NCBI RefSeq assembly: GCF_937863485.1
Contig: NZ_CALMFY010000219.1
Location: forward strand, 1-64,000
Source of the DNA: an uncultured Nostoc sp.
Lineage (GTDB): Bacteria > Cyanobacteriota > Cyanobacteriia > Cyanobacteriales > Nostocaceae
DNA: 64,000 nt
Direction: 5' to 3'
In this document: one piece after another, positions 1 to 8,011 of the stretch
Layout of the letters: the number at the start of each line of letters is the position of its first letter
How positions within the stretch are numbered: the stretch's first letter is position 1
Translations under genes and position numbers: made by a program
Notes under the pieces: generated by a model
The model's input: the letters and a program-made list of their open reading frames with translations, nothing else
The model's database searches: none
What the model was told of the DNA's origin: nothing

Positions 1-217
1 GATGTGGATGAATGAGTCTCTGCTGTGGATTAATGAGTATCTGAGGTGGATGAACGAGTCTTTGAGGTGTATGATCGAGTCTTTGAGTTGGATAAACGAG
101 TCTTTGAGGTGGATGAACGGAGTTCTGAGGTGGATGAACGGAGTTCTGAGGTGGATGAACGAGTCTCTGAGGTGGATGAACGGAGTTCTGAGGTGGATGA
201 ATGAGTCTTTGAACTTA
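1..217. repeat. 21-bp minisatellite, about ten units
   Basis: About ten head-to-tail copies of a 21-bp unit, consensus close to TTGAGGTGGATGAACGAGTC, run from the window edge to about 217. Units vary mainly at the GAGTCTTTG/GGAGTTCTG end. Because the period is seven codons, both strands stay open across it, which gives spurious repetitive reading frames. The array may continue to the left of the window. Two other 20-21 bp period arrays occur at about 11190 and 15700. Confidence 0.9.
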
Positions 218-233
218 ATGCTTCAAGTTCTAA

Positions 234-503
234 GGGAACTCCAAAAAATAAATTATCCAATTTCTGGAATAAAAACGATGTTCCATCCCCCAGCTAAGGA
301 ACGTGGATTAAATAAAATGCAAAACTTCATCCTCTATCTTGCTTCCCTCTCCTTTATAAGGAGAGGGATTGAGGGTGAGGTAAGTCAGGGACATAAATTA
401 TATGTTATTTAATTCTTATTCCTAAGTGCCCCCTGCTCCCCTGTCATAAAAGCGTTCGCGTAGCGTCCCGCAGGGATGGGATCTTTTTTTACTTGGAAGT
501 CCC
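234..503. mobile_element. MITE-like element, copy 1 (contains a nested MITE)
   Basis: The left end GGGAACTCCAAAAAATAAAT and the inverted right end (read backwards GGGACTTCCAAGTAAAAAAA) form imperfect terminal inverted repeats. Both ends are flanked by TAA (231-233 and 504-506), as expected for a TA-type target duplication. No open reading frame for a transposase is present. Related copies lie near 19178-19307 and 42845-42960, all sharing the internal phrase GTCCCGCAGGGATGGGA close to the right end. A second MITE is inserted at 298-422. Confidence 0.7.
298..422. mobile_element. 125-bp palindromic MITE, copy A
   Basis: The whole 125 bp folds into one long imperfect hairpin: the ends GGAACGTGGATTAAATAAAA and GGAATAAGAATTAAATAACA (reverse strand) match, and the centre CCCTCTCC-TTTATAA-GGAGAGGG is nearly perfect. 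TAA flanks both ends (295-297, 423-425). An inverted second copy of exactly the same length is at 13241-13365, also flanked by TAA. The element is non-autonomous and sits inside the larger MITE at 234-503. Confidence 0.8.
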
Positions 504-581
504 TAACTCTTCACCATCTCCCTTATTTCTCATGACAGTTTGAGAAATTACAGTATAAATAACCTGTTATAGATAATTAAT

Positions 582-1841
582 ATGAGTAGATTGCAGAAAT
601 TTGGCTATTGGACTTATGTCTTCTTAACTATTGCTATAAGTTTACTTGTACTCCGAGTTAATTTTTGCCTGTTAACAGTGTCAGCCAAAGATTATACACC
701 TGGAAAACTTAGTCCTGATGCACTAATGCAATTAAAGAACATCAAACGACGGTTAAATGCAGGTGAAGGAAAAACGATGCAGGCGTTTTTCCCAGAAGGA
801 TGGTTTTTTAGCCATATAGTCTATGGTTACAGTTGGGTGAATGTTGCTCTGTCTTCAAAGTCCGAACCTCTTCGCCAACAAGCAATTCAAGAGGTGCGTT
901 GGGTTTTATCTCAAGTAGATACACCCGAAGGACGCGCACCTTTTACAGCAGATACCCAAGTTGCCAATGGCGTCTTTTATTTAGGTTGGAGTAATCGGTT
1001 GTTGGGTGGACTATTAAAAATTCAGTCACCAAAAGAGCGATCGCTCCAAGATATTACTCAATTTCGTGCCCAATCTCAAGAGTTAGCCCAGGCGTTTACA
1101 AAAAGTCCCACTGTAACCATTGATGCTTATCCCGGACAAGCTTGGCCTTGTGACCAAACCGTAGCTTTAGCATCTTTAGCTTTACACGATGAATTGTTTG
1201 ATAGTAATTATCAGCCAGTAATTCAGCGTTGGGTTAGCTATACTCGCCAGCATCTTGACCCACAAACAAATTTAATTCCTCACAAAATTGACGCTGTGAC
1301 TGGTGAAATTAAGATTGGCACACGAGGTACTAGTCAAGTCTATCTTTTGCCGTTTTTACTAGAATTAGATTCAAAGTTTGCAAAACAGCAGTATGCTCAG
1401 TTTCGCAAACAGTTTGTTCCCTCAGTCTTAGGCTTTTTCCCCGTGAGGGAGTATCCCCTCAACGCTGATGGCCAGGCAGATGTTGACTCTGGGCCACTTA
1501 TCTTTGGCATTGCCCCAACCAGTACAATTGTCAGCATTGCTCCAGCACATGCTTATCAAGATACTCAGTTGTTTGAGAGTACGCTCGCTATCACTGAAAT
1601 TTTGGGATTACCGCTAGTATGGGGTGAGGAAAAGTCCTATGCTTTGGGGTTATTGCTAGTAATTGATGATTTTTTGGTTTGGGGCAAAACTTTAGTACCC
1701 TGGACGCAGGTTAATAATTCCGTCTACACCGAACAAAGACTTGCAAACAAGATTCAGTTCTTAATTTTAGGTTCTGGAGTTGTGTTGCTTGTGCTTTGGA
1801 GTCCAATTGTTGCCAAACAATTTTTAAACAAATGTGCTTGA
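582..1841 (+). CDS. hypothetical membrane-anchored protein (419 aa)
   Basis: Not recognised with certainty. Residues about 9-30 form an N-terminal membrane segment and about 392-411 a second one at the C terminus, so the roughly 360-residue middle probably lies on one side of the membrane. The middle is rich in aromatic residues and has helical-hairpin character, with conserved-looking stretches AYPGQAWPCDQTVALASLAL, FGIAPTSTIVSIAPAHAYQ and GLPLVWGEEKSYALG. This resembles an alpha/alpha-toroid enzyme fold (for example linalool dehydratase or glycosidase-like proteins), but that is only a structural guess. The gene stands alone, convergent with the HAD hydrolase that follows, and no strong ribosome binding site is visible. 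Confidence 0.75.
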   Translation: MSRLQKFGYWTYVFLTIAISLLVLRVNFCLLTVSAKDYTPGKLSPDALMQLKNIKRRLNAGEGKTMQAFFPEGWFFSHIVYGYSWVNVALSSKSEPLRQQAIQEVRWVLSQVDTPEGRAPFTADTQVANGVFYLGWSNRLLGGLLKIQSPKERSLQDITQFRAQSQELAQAFTKSPTVTIDAYPGQAWPCDQTVALASLALHDELFDSNYQPVIQRWVSYTRQHLDPQTNLIPHKIDAVTGEIKIGTRGTSQVYLLPFLLELDSKFAKQQYAQFRKQFVPSVLGFFPVREYPLNADGQADVDSGPLIFGIAPTSTIVSIAPAHAYQDTQLFESTLAITEILGLPLVWGEEKSYALGLLLVIDDFLVWGKTLVPWTQVNNSVYTEQRLANKIQFLILGSGVVLLVLWSPIVAKQFLNKCA

Positions 1842-1909
1842 AATTGTTGACTGATACACCCTGAGATTCCACTTTAAAAATTTGGCGTTGCTGAATTGAA
1901 AGTATCCCC

Positions 1910-2560
1910 TCATTTCCCCCGGTTGATCCAAACGCCTCTGAGGCCAGCGGCTTTAGCTCCGTGGTAGTCTTCTATAATGCTATCGCCAATATGCCATGCT
2001 GCCTCTGGAGAACATTTATGTTTCTTTAAGGCAATGGCAAAAATTTGAGGATCAGGTTTAGCTGCACGTACCTGGGTAGAAATGGTAACGGAGCTAAAAA
2101 ACTCTTTCAATCCCAAACTTTGCAATACTGAGTAAATCCGGGAATCAAAATTGGACAGCACCCCTAAAGTAACTCCCAACCGCCGCCAGTTGATCAAAGC
2201 TGGTAAGACATCGGGATAGATAAACCACGGTTCGCCTGTACCAAAGTGGATGTAAAGTTCGCTAAAAAAAGCTGAAAAGTCAGAAAATTCCTTGAGAACA
2301 CCAGCACTTTCAAAAGTGTTCAAGGCAATTATCCGCCACCAATCAAACTCGCGCTGGGGAATATCTTGCAGTTCTGCATCTAGAAATATCGGCGGCGGCG
2401 CGGCTTTAAAGCTTTTGATGAAGGCTGTATTCAATCTTTCGGCTGAAACTGTAACGCCAAAATCCTGGGCTATCTGACCATAAACTTCGCCCACACTGCC
2501 TTTAACGTCGAAGAGTGTGCCCACAGCATCTAAAAAAATAACTTTCGGTTGTTCCATCAA
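1910..2560 (-). CDS. HAD-superfamily hydrolase (REG-2/HDHD3-like)
   Basis: A 216-residue haloacid-dehalogenase-like phosphatase. Motif I is FLDAVGTLFD at residues 9-18: the nucleophilic Asp is present, and the usual second Asp of DxDxT is replaced by Gly, as is typical of the REG-2-like subgroup. Motif II is LSNFDSR, motif III is the Lys in KPDPQIF, and motif IV is HIGDSIIEDYHGA with its acidic metal ligands. The inserted cap is helical, as in subfamily I. Substrate is unknown, probably a small phosphorylated metabolite in the cytosol. Start is one of two adjacent Met codons. Confidence 0.88.
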   Translation of the reverse strand: MMEQPKVIFLDAVGTLFDVKGSVGEVYGQIAQDFGVTVSAERLNTAFIKSFKAAPPPIFLDAELQDIPQREFDWWRIIALNTFESAGVLKEFSDFSAFFSELYIHFGTGEPWFIYPDVLPALINWRRLGVTLGVLSNFDSRIYSVLQSLGLKEFFSSVTISTQVRAAKPDPQIFAIALKKHKCSPEAAWHIGDSIIEDYHGAKAAGLRGVWINRGK

Positions 2561-3015
2561 AGTTTGAAGATTTTGAATGTTGAATTTTAGATTTTGGCTT
2601 GTTAGAGAGCTTCTGTGGGTAGCAGTTTAACATCTGCTAAGTAGGTTGGCGCAAATAAAGCAAATCATCGTAAACGTCTTGGTTTTTTACCAACGCCCCT
2701 CAGGAGTGCTGTTAGCGGATAGCTATGGTTTAGCCCGTGCTGAGTGGGGAATCTCACTTTTTTACTCAGAACTGGGAACTCAAAAAAGCAAAACTGTTTT
2801 GCCCCATGACGCCAGTTGCTTCTCCTGTTCAAAGACGCAACTCTTAGAGAGGCTTTGCCAACGCGAACAACGGATAGCCAAGCGGTAGCGAGTCATCTCC
2901 CAAAGGGAGACGCCAAAGGCGATAGCGCAGCGTTAGCGAGTCATCGAGCGTCACGAGCGTCACGAGCGTCGGGAACCTCCGCAACGCACTGGCTCACCAA
3001 TGCCCAACCTTAAAG
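2561..3015. other. intergenic region with degenerate repeats
   Basis: No credible gene. From about 2815 to 2990 it consists of cyanobacterial palindromic repeat debris (GGGAGACGCC, GAGCGTCACGAGCGTCACGA, GGCGATAGCGCAGCG), of the kind also seen near 48.1, 52.8 and 44.1 kb. Short reading frames across it have no recognisable domain. Confidence 0.6.
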
Positions 3016-4209
3016 TTACCGAGAAAGTGTTTCTATGATCGGACGGACTAGCCAATTAAAACCAACTTTGAGTTGATGGTCTAAAGTTGGCAACCTATAT
3101 AAATAGGCAATCCGCCGGGCGATGGATGCCAAGCGTCCATCTAGTTTAATTCCCAAACCAGTGAGAGTGGCGTTGTCTATTCCTAGTGCCATCATTTCTC
3201 CTAACTGTTGGTAATGGAAGGGAAGGAGGGGGCGATTAGTCAGAGTTGCCCAGATATTCCAAGCAGTATAATCAGCTTGTTGGAAAGCCGCTTGTGCGGT
3301 GGCGGGGACTTGCTGTCCTTCAGCATCATGACAGTCTACTAAATCTCCCAAGGCAAAGATTTCTGGATGATCAAGGACTTGCAGATTGGATGTAATGCTG
3401 ATTTGACCACGCTGATTTTGCTTGAGAGGAAGAGATTTTACTACGGGCGCAACCCTGGTTCCCACAGTCCAAATTACCAAATCCACCGGAATTGTGTCTA
3501 ACTGGTTTTTGTACTCTAGGGAAATGGTATTTTGCTCTATTGATTCGACTTTGGTTTCTAAATCAAGAAATACGCTACGCGCTTCTAAAGCTTTTTTTGC
3601 TGCTTCCCGGTTAAACTCTGGGGAAGTTCGCAAAATTTGGTCAGCGATTTCAATGATCCGAAAGCGTCCTCTTTCACCTAGTCTGTCGGCTAACTTACAA
3701 GCTAACTCTACACCACTGTAACCAGCCCCAACGATCGCTACCCGAATTTTATCAGCATCGGATTCTTCTAAAAATCGCAGGCGTTCTTCCAAACGATAGG
3801 CATCAGAGATTGTGCGGAATGTGTAGGCGTAGGATGTTGCACCAGGGACTAAATCTAACGGTGTCTCACCTCCTAGCGCCAGCACCAATCGGTCGTAAGG
3901 GATTTCTGGCCCTTCATGTAGATTTACCCGTTGCTGGTCAATGTCAATTCCAGAGACAAGCCCTTGATAAAAACGCACTCCTGTGCCTTCTAAAAGTTCT
4001 TCAAAGGGTGGGGCAATTTCCCAGGTTTGCAGTTCACCAGTGAGTAATTCGTAAAGTAAAGGAGAAAATAGGAAGCGATCGCTTTGATCTACCAGAACAA
4101 TTTCGGGTTTTTGCGTAGATTCCCAAGGTAACTGGCTTAAGCGCAAGGCTGTGTACAGACCACCAAAGCCTCCGCCAAGGATACAAATTCTAGAAGTTTG
4201 TTGAGTCAT
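3016..4209 (-). CDS. ndbB: type II NAD(P)H dehydrogenase, demethylphylloquinone reductase NdbB-like
   Basis: A 397-residue two-dinucleotide-fold flavoprotein. The FAD-binding motif GGGFGGLYTALRLS is at residues 12-25, the NAD(P)H-binding GAGYSGVELACKLADRLGE at about 161-179, and the second FAD motif FALGDLVDC near 287. The C-terminal region with KVGFNWLVRP is the membrane-associating end of NDH-2 proteins. Length and sequence style fit NdbB (Synechocystis slr1743), which reduces demethylphylloquinone in vitamin K1 synthesis, better than NdbA or NdbC, but that paralogue assignment is from memory of the family. Monocistronic, with convergent debris upstream of its stop. Confidence 0.85.
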   Translation of the reverse strand: MTQQTSRICILGGGFGGLYTALRLSQLPWESTQKPEIVLVDQSDRFLFSPLLYELLTGELQTWEIAPPFEELLEGTGVRFYQGLVSGIDIDQQRVNLHEGPEIPYDRLVLALGGETPLDLVPGATSYAYTFRTISDAYRLEERLRFLEESDADKIRVAIVGAGYSGVELACKLADRLGERGRFRIIEIADQILRTSPEFNREAAKKALEARSVFLDLETKVESIEQNTISLEYKNQLDTIPVDLVIWTVGTRVAPVVKSLPLKQNQRGQISITSNLQVLDHPEIFALGDLVDCHDAEGQQVPATAQAAFQQADYTAWNIWATLTNRPLLPFHYQQLGEMMALGIDNATLTGLGIKLDGRLASIARRIAYLYRLPTLDHQLKVGFNWLVRPIIETLSR

Positions 4210-4402
4210 CGATTATATCTATGGGACGGTTAATGCTAGCTGGGCAACTAACTTCAGTCTAGTCAGTTAAAGCGGACTTTTCAAAATCTCATAAAGTTTT
4301 TGAGAGATTAGTCATTAGTTTTAGTCCACTTGTCGCGGTTATCTAATTGAGGATTCGCTATAGTTAACGGTTAACAGGCAACGGCTAAAAGGAGTTAAAG
4401 AG

Positions 4403-5026
4403 ATGGAAATTAAGCCAACTGACCCATCGCTAGCACTCATGGAAATTCCCTCTGGCTATCTCAACATTATGGGTTACGTTGATCAGTCAGAAGTTAATGG
4501 CCCTGGTTGTCGTGCAGTCGTCTGGGTACAAGGTTGTCTTCGTGAGTGTCCTGGCTGCTTTAATACTGACTCTTGGTCATTTGAAGCCAACCAATTGATT
4601 GCTGTTGAGACCCTTGCCGAGAACATTCTCAGCAATCCCCGCAACACGGGTGTAACCTTCTCTGGTGGAGAACCCTTTTGGCAAGCAACTGCACTGGCGT
4701 CTTTAGCTCGTCAGGTAAAAGCTGCTGGGTTAAATGTAATGTCTTTTTCTGGGTTTACTCTGAAGCAACTACAGTCCCAATCTGCGCCGCCAGGTTCCCA
4801 AGCTTTATTAGAACAACTCGATATCCTGATTGACGGGCCTTTTGTCCAATCTCTGGCAATTAATTCTCCCAACTCTCCAGTTTCTTCTAGCAATCAACGA
4901 GTTCGTGTATTAAACCCGGCTTTCCAAGATCAGATTACCTGGGCCAGCGACCAGATAGAAGTCCACATTCTCAAGGATGGTGGACGCATTGTTACTGGCT
5001 ATCAAGGTGGGCTGGAGTTGACTTAA
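4403..5026 (+). CDS. radical SAM activase, NrdG-like
   Basis: A 207-residue member of the 4Fe-4S radical SAM activating enzymes. The cluster motif CLRECPGC (Cys45, Cys49, Cys52) is the CxxxCxxC form, and VTFSGGEPFWQ supplies the GGE SAM-binding motif. The family activates anaerobic ribonucleotide reductase (NrdD) or other glycyl-radical enzymes by abstracting the Gly hydrogen with 5'-deoxyadenosyl radical. No NrdD or other glycyl-radical partner is in the window, so the partner is unknown. A good ribosome binding site (AAGGAG) lies 11 bases upstream of the ATG. Confidence 0.85.
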   Translation: MEIKPTDPSLALMEIPSGYLNIMGYVDQSEVNGPGCRAVVWVQGCLRECPGCFNTDSWSFEANQLIAVETLAENILSNPRNTGVTFSGGEPFWQATALASLARQVKAAGLNVMSFSGFTLKQLQSQSAPPGSQALLEQLDILIDGPFVQSLAINSPNSPVSSSNQRVRVLNPAFQDQITWASDQIEVHILKDGGRIVTGYQGGLELT

Positions 5027-5057
5027 AAGTAATTTTTAAGTAGCAATTGAGTAGCAG

Positions 5058-5186
5058 CTAAAAATCAGGGCATTCAGCGTTAACCACTTCTGGATGACAG
5101 TAGTGTTGCAAGACGATCTGAACAGTATCGCCGATCCAGAGTGCAACTTTATCAGGGGTGATACCACTATCGCCCAGGTAGCGAAT
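5058..5186 (-). pseudogene. tyrosine recombinase (integrase) C-terminal remnant
   Basis: Reading the minus strand from 5186 gives about 42 codons, RYLGDSGITPDKVALWIGDT followed by VQIVLQHYCHPEVVNAE, and then a stop. The pattern LG-x-S/D ... WIGD/HxxxxTLxxYxHP is the end of the catalytic domain of phage-type integrases, including the putative nucleophilic Tyr in HYCHP. There is no start codon and a stop lies immediately upstream, so it is an eroded fragment, possibly the scar of an old integration between the radical SAM gene and the coiled-coil gene. Confidence 0.6.
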
Positions 5187-5270
5187 TCAAAAACAAATGC
5201 GGGGATTCTCCGATGCTTTTAAATGGAGAATTCCTGCATGGTGGATTGACAACCGGCTCAATCCAATCTC

Positions 5271-5690
5271 ATGCAAACCTTAACAGATTTAAAGAAAAAA
5301 TTACTAGAAGTACGCGAGATCCAGTCCCAACTAAACAATAAAAAAGCCGTATTAGTGGAGACAAAGCGTCAACTGGACAAGCAAATGAAAGAACTACTCC
5401 AGAAGCAGTCCGAACTGGAGAAGCTAATTGCTCTAACACGCCAGAAAGAGTTGCAATTACAAAGTCAGATAGAACTCAACAGGACAGAACTACAGTCAGA
5501 TGCACCAGAGGTAGACTATCTTCCAGGTGCTGCAAGCAAAAATCTACAAAACGAACTGCTTGCTTTACTTTCTGGCAACGGAAACATTGCCACCAGATTA
5601 CTCAAACACCAACAAAAGCTGAATCCTGGGAGGTCGTTGGACTGGTATTTGGAGAAAGTGATTTACGACTTGAAACGCGATCGCTACTAG
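5271..5690 (+). CDS. hypothetical coiled-coil protein (139 aa)
   Basis: Residues about 1-80 are nearly continuous Lys/Glu/Gln/Leu heptads (LKKKLLEVREIQSQLNNKKA onward), which predicts a long coiled coil. The C-terminal third (ARLLKHQQKLNPGRSLDWYL, then EKVIYDLKRDRY) is a compact basic segment. No catalytic motif is visible and no signal peptide is present, so it should be cytoplasmic. Function unknown. It follows the integrase remnant by about 85 bases. Confidence 0.7.
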   Translation: MQTLTDLKKKLLEVREIQSQLNNKKAVLVETKRQLDKQMKELLQKQSELEKLIALTRQKELQLQSQIELNRTELQSDAPEVDYLPGAASKNLQNELLALLSGNGNIATRLLKHQQKLNPGRSLDWYLEKVIYDLKRDRY

Positions 5691-5856
5691 CTAGTAGCTC
5701 CAACTCAGTGAAGTTTGGTGGCGGCTGACCAGCACCAAGAATTGAATATGTTAAAACTTTCCCACTACTTAACTTTCACATGCACTAAAGTGGGTTTTGT
5801 AGTGGGATGTTTTAGTAAACCTGATGATACATGAGCCGCCTAATTCCTATCCCCCA

Positions 5857-6174
5857 TCAACTTGCATTTATGCCAATTACCCCGATGATTATTAAGGCGA
5901 TTGACATAAGTTTGATGAATGTGGCAGATTCACGAAAACAGATAATACCAATGATAGCAATTAGGATAGTTCCCAATCCAGCCCAGACAGAATAAGCCAC
6001 ACTTACTTCAAGTCTCTTAAGAGCAAAGGTCAAAAAAGTAAAACAAAGTCCATAGAAGACAAATATTAATATCGAAGGGAGGATTCTAGTAAATCCTTGC
6101 GATAACTTCATGCAAGTTGTGCCTGAAACCTCAAAAAGAATTGCTGCAATAAGGTAAATCCAACTTGTTGACAT
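5857..6174 (-). CDS. SMR-family small multidrug efflux protein
   Basis: A 105-residue protein with four membrane helices, the usual length of EmrE/SugE/QacE transporters. The essential Glu of helix 1 is present in LFEVSGTTCMKLS (residue 15), and the conserved YSVWAGLGT of helix 3 is intact. Such proteins work as dimers in the inner membrane and exchange protons for cationic compounds, guanidinium or polyamines. Whether this one belongs to the quaternary-ammonium or the guanidinium subgroup cannot be told by eye. Confidence 0.92.
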   Translation of the reverse strand: MSTSWIYLIAAILFEVSGTTCMKLSQGFTRILPSILIFVFYGLCFTFLTFALKRLEVSVAYSVWAGLGTILIAIIGIICFRESATFIKLMSIALIIIGVIGINAS

Positions 6175-6249
6175 ATTTGTTATCAGCAGTTTGTTAGGAA
6201 TCTCTTATTATCTCTGTGAAATTCAAAAAATACAAGAGGTCAACCCTTT

Positions 6250-6286
6250 CAGAGAAGTCAAAAGTCAAAAGTCAAAAGTCAAAAGT
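6250..6286. repeat. CAAAAGT heptamer tandem repeat
   Basis: Four to five direct copies of the heptamer CAAAAGT, a short tandem repeat type widespread in heterocystous cyanobacteria (STRR-like). The same heptamer recurs at about 6987-7025, 7303-7332, 28957-28980, 30695-30715 and 63076-63093, on either strand. Confidence 0.85.
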
Positions 6287-6621
6287 TAAATTATTATCAT
6301 TAATCGCATGAACATACTAAAAATTTGTAGGATACGCTACACATACAAACTTTAAGAGTAGGGGTGCAGGTAACGCTTGTACCAACGTTTTAAATAGAGT
6401 TGCTATATTTCAAGTCTACTTTTGTAAAGTTTATCGAAAACACACTATTTGAAATTACCGGACTTTTTATTAAAGAAATTTTTGGTTCGGGAATCTTCCT
6501 AAATCAGGTGATAAAAACCGAATTTAAACCACTTTTATTTTTCAATACTATGGGAACAAAGGAAGGAATCAAATCCTCAATTATTTGGACAGTAAAGATA
6601 CTGATTACCCGAGGTAGAGAT

Positions 6622-7286
6622 ATGACATTAATCCGTTGGAACCCTTGGCAAGAATTTGACACAATACAACGCCAAATCAATCGCTTATTTGATGAAGATA
6701 CTTTGCCAACTGCATTTTTGGATAGAGGTTTATCCAGAGTTCCCGCTGCTGAGTTAAAAGAAACTGAAGATGCAATTCATCTAAAACTAGAACTTCCAGG
6801 AATTGAAGCTAAAGACCTGGATTTGCAAGTTACAGAAAATGCTGTATACCTTAGTGGTGAGCGAAAGTCTGAAACGAAATCTGAAGATAAAGGAGTGATC
6901 AAAAGCGAATTCCATTATGGTAAATTCCAACGTGTAATTCCTTTACCTGCTCGGATTCAAAATACTAACGTCAACCCCTACGGGGAAGTCAAAAGTCAAA
7001 AGTCAAAAGTCAAAAGTCAAAAGTTAAAATTTTGAACCCCATAAATAAATTTAGGGGCTTGAGTCAACTGACGTAGTATTTCTTGTACTACGTATCTCGA
7101 AATACATTTTTTATTTTTCCATAAATAAATTTAGGGGCTTGTACCTTTTTGTTTCTGGTCACGGCAGATTATAAAGATGGCATCTTGAACCTGACGCTAC
7201 CCAAAGCTGAAGAAGAAAAGAATAAAGTTGTCAAAGTTAATCTAGTACAGCACGGCGTAAATAAGCAGACCATTGAAAAGCCCTAA
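6622..7286 (+). pseudogene. small heat shock protein (Hsp20/alpha-crystallin) gene interrupted by an insertion
   Basis: The ATG at 6622 follows GAGG and begins MTLIRWNPWQEFDTIQRQIN, a typical class A Hsp20 N terminus. The alpha-crystallin domain runs through LPGIEAKDLDLQVTENAVYL and GERKSETKSE to LPARIQNTNVN, then reading is lost in a repeat. After the repeat, from 7159 to the stop at 7284, the missing end reappears as TADYKDGILNLTLPKAEEEK plus NKVVKVNL. The insertion is 6974-7157 and is bracketed by GTCA (6970-6973 and 7158-7161); its 188 bases with the duplication shift the frame. The truncated product would lack the last beta strand and the dimer/oligomer tail, so the gene is probably inactive. 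Confidence 0.88.
6974..7157. mobile_element. 184-bp repeat insertion inside the hsp20 gene
   Basis: Bounded by a 4-bp direct repeat GTCA. It contains five CAAAAGT-type heptamers, two exact 23-bp direct copies of CCATAAATAAATTTAGGGGC+TTG at 7039-7061 and 7119-7141, and a hairpin ACGTAGTA-N7-TACTACGT at 7071-7093. It codes for nothing. The reading frame of hsp20 on both sides fixes its borders unusually well. Confidence 0.75.
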
Positions 7287-7405
7287 AGAACTTATTCCAT
7301 AATACTTTTGACTTTTGACTTTTGATTTTTGACTTCCGCCTTGCGGTACTAGCATCATCTGGCTAATTTCCGCTTGATATCTGCTAACTATCTATGAAAC
7401 TAAAT

Positions 7406-7437
7406 AAAAAGCGCTCTCCTTTTGGAGAGCGCTTTTT
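7406..7437. terminator. bidirectional intrinsic terminator
   Basis: A perfect hairpin GCGCTCTCC-TTTT-GGAGAGCGC with a run of A on the left and T on the right, so it can stop transcription from both sides. It sits between the converging hsp20 remnant and the ferredoxin gene. Confidence 0.9.
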
Positions 7438-7608
7438 AATGTGAATTACTCAGCCTATCCAGATTTATTACGAAAGTGCAAAATTTTAAATCTAGTAGAG
7501 TGTGTTATCGCCCTTGAGTACGACAGCACCTCAGATTTGAAGTGCGCTAGGGTGAATGTTCTAACGCACCCAACAAAACTTGCTCTTTATTAAATCCACA
7601 TCTCTTAG

Positions 7609-7908
7609 TTAAGCCTTAAGCGCTTCTTCTTGATTGGTTTCGATAACGCAGTCAGAAGTGGCATAGGCAACGCAGGTGAGAACCCATCCCTCGTCCATTT
7701 GATCGTTATCTAAGAAGTTCTGATCTGATTGGTCAACTGTACCTGAAATCAGCTTTCCGGTGCAGGTAGAGCAAGAACCAGCGTTACAGGAATAGGGCAA
7801 GTCCAGCCCATTTTCCTCGTTAGCGATCTCTAGGATGTACTCATCATCAGGAACTTCAATTGTTTTTTCTCCATCTGGGGTACGTAATGTGACCTTGTAA
7901 GTTGCCAT
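7609..7908 (-). CDS. plant-type [2Fe-2S] ferredoxin
   Basis: A 99-residue ferredoxin with the cluster ligands Cys41, Cys46 and Cys49 in CNAGSCSTC and Cys79 in VLTCVAY. Length and sequence match the PetF family that carries electrons from photosystem I to FNR and other acceptors. It is less like vegetative PetF1 than usual ([19 protein letters not shown]) and lacks the marks of heterocyst FdxH, so it is likely a minor paralogue. A minus-strand gene, transcribed away from hemD's end with its own spacer of about 100 bases. Confidence 0.93.
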   Translation of the reverse strand: MATYKVTLRTPDGEKTIEVPDDEYILEIANEENGLDLPYSCNAGSCSTCTGKLISGTVDQSDQNFLDNDQMDEGWVLTCVAYATSDCVIETNQEEALKA

Positions 7909-8011
7909 GTTAAAATTCCTAGCTAAATCTAAACCCTATGTTCGATACTACGGGTTTATGTGCAGCTAGTCTAGAGTTAAATGTGGTTGATTACTCTACA
8001 TCACCAAGCGC

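Noticed and set aside
2-412. 136-codon plus-strand frame with MNESLRW-type repeats, and its minus-strand counterpart
   Set aside because: It is the translation of the 21-bp minisatellite followed by MITE DNA; both strands are open because the period is a multiple of three, and there is no ribosome binding site.
2646-3013. Two plus-strand frames of 65-80 codons
   Set aside because: They run through palindromic repeat debris, overlap each other and have no domain or ribosome binding site.
6400-6621. N-terminal extension of the hsp20 frame by 74 codons
   Set aside because: Hsp20 proteins of this class start at the MTLIRWNP segment, and the ATG at 6622 has GAGG upstream.
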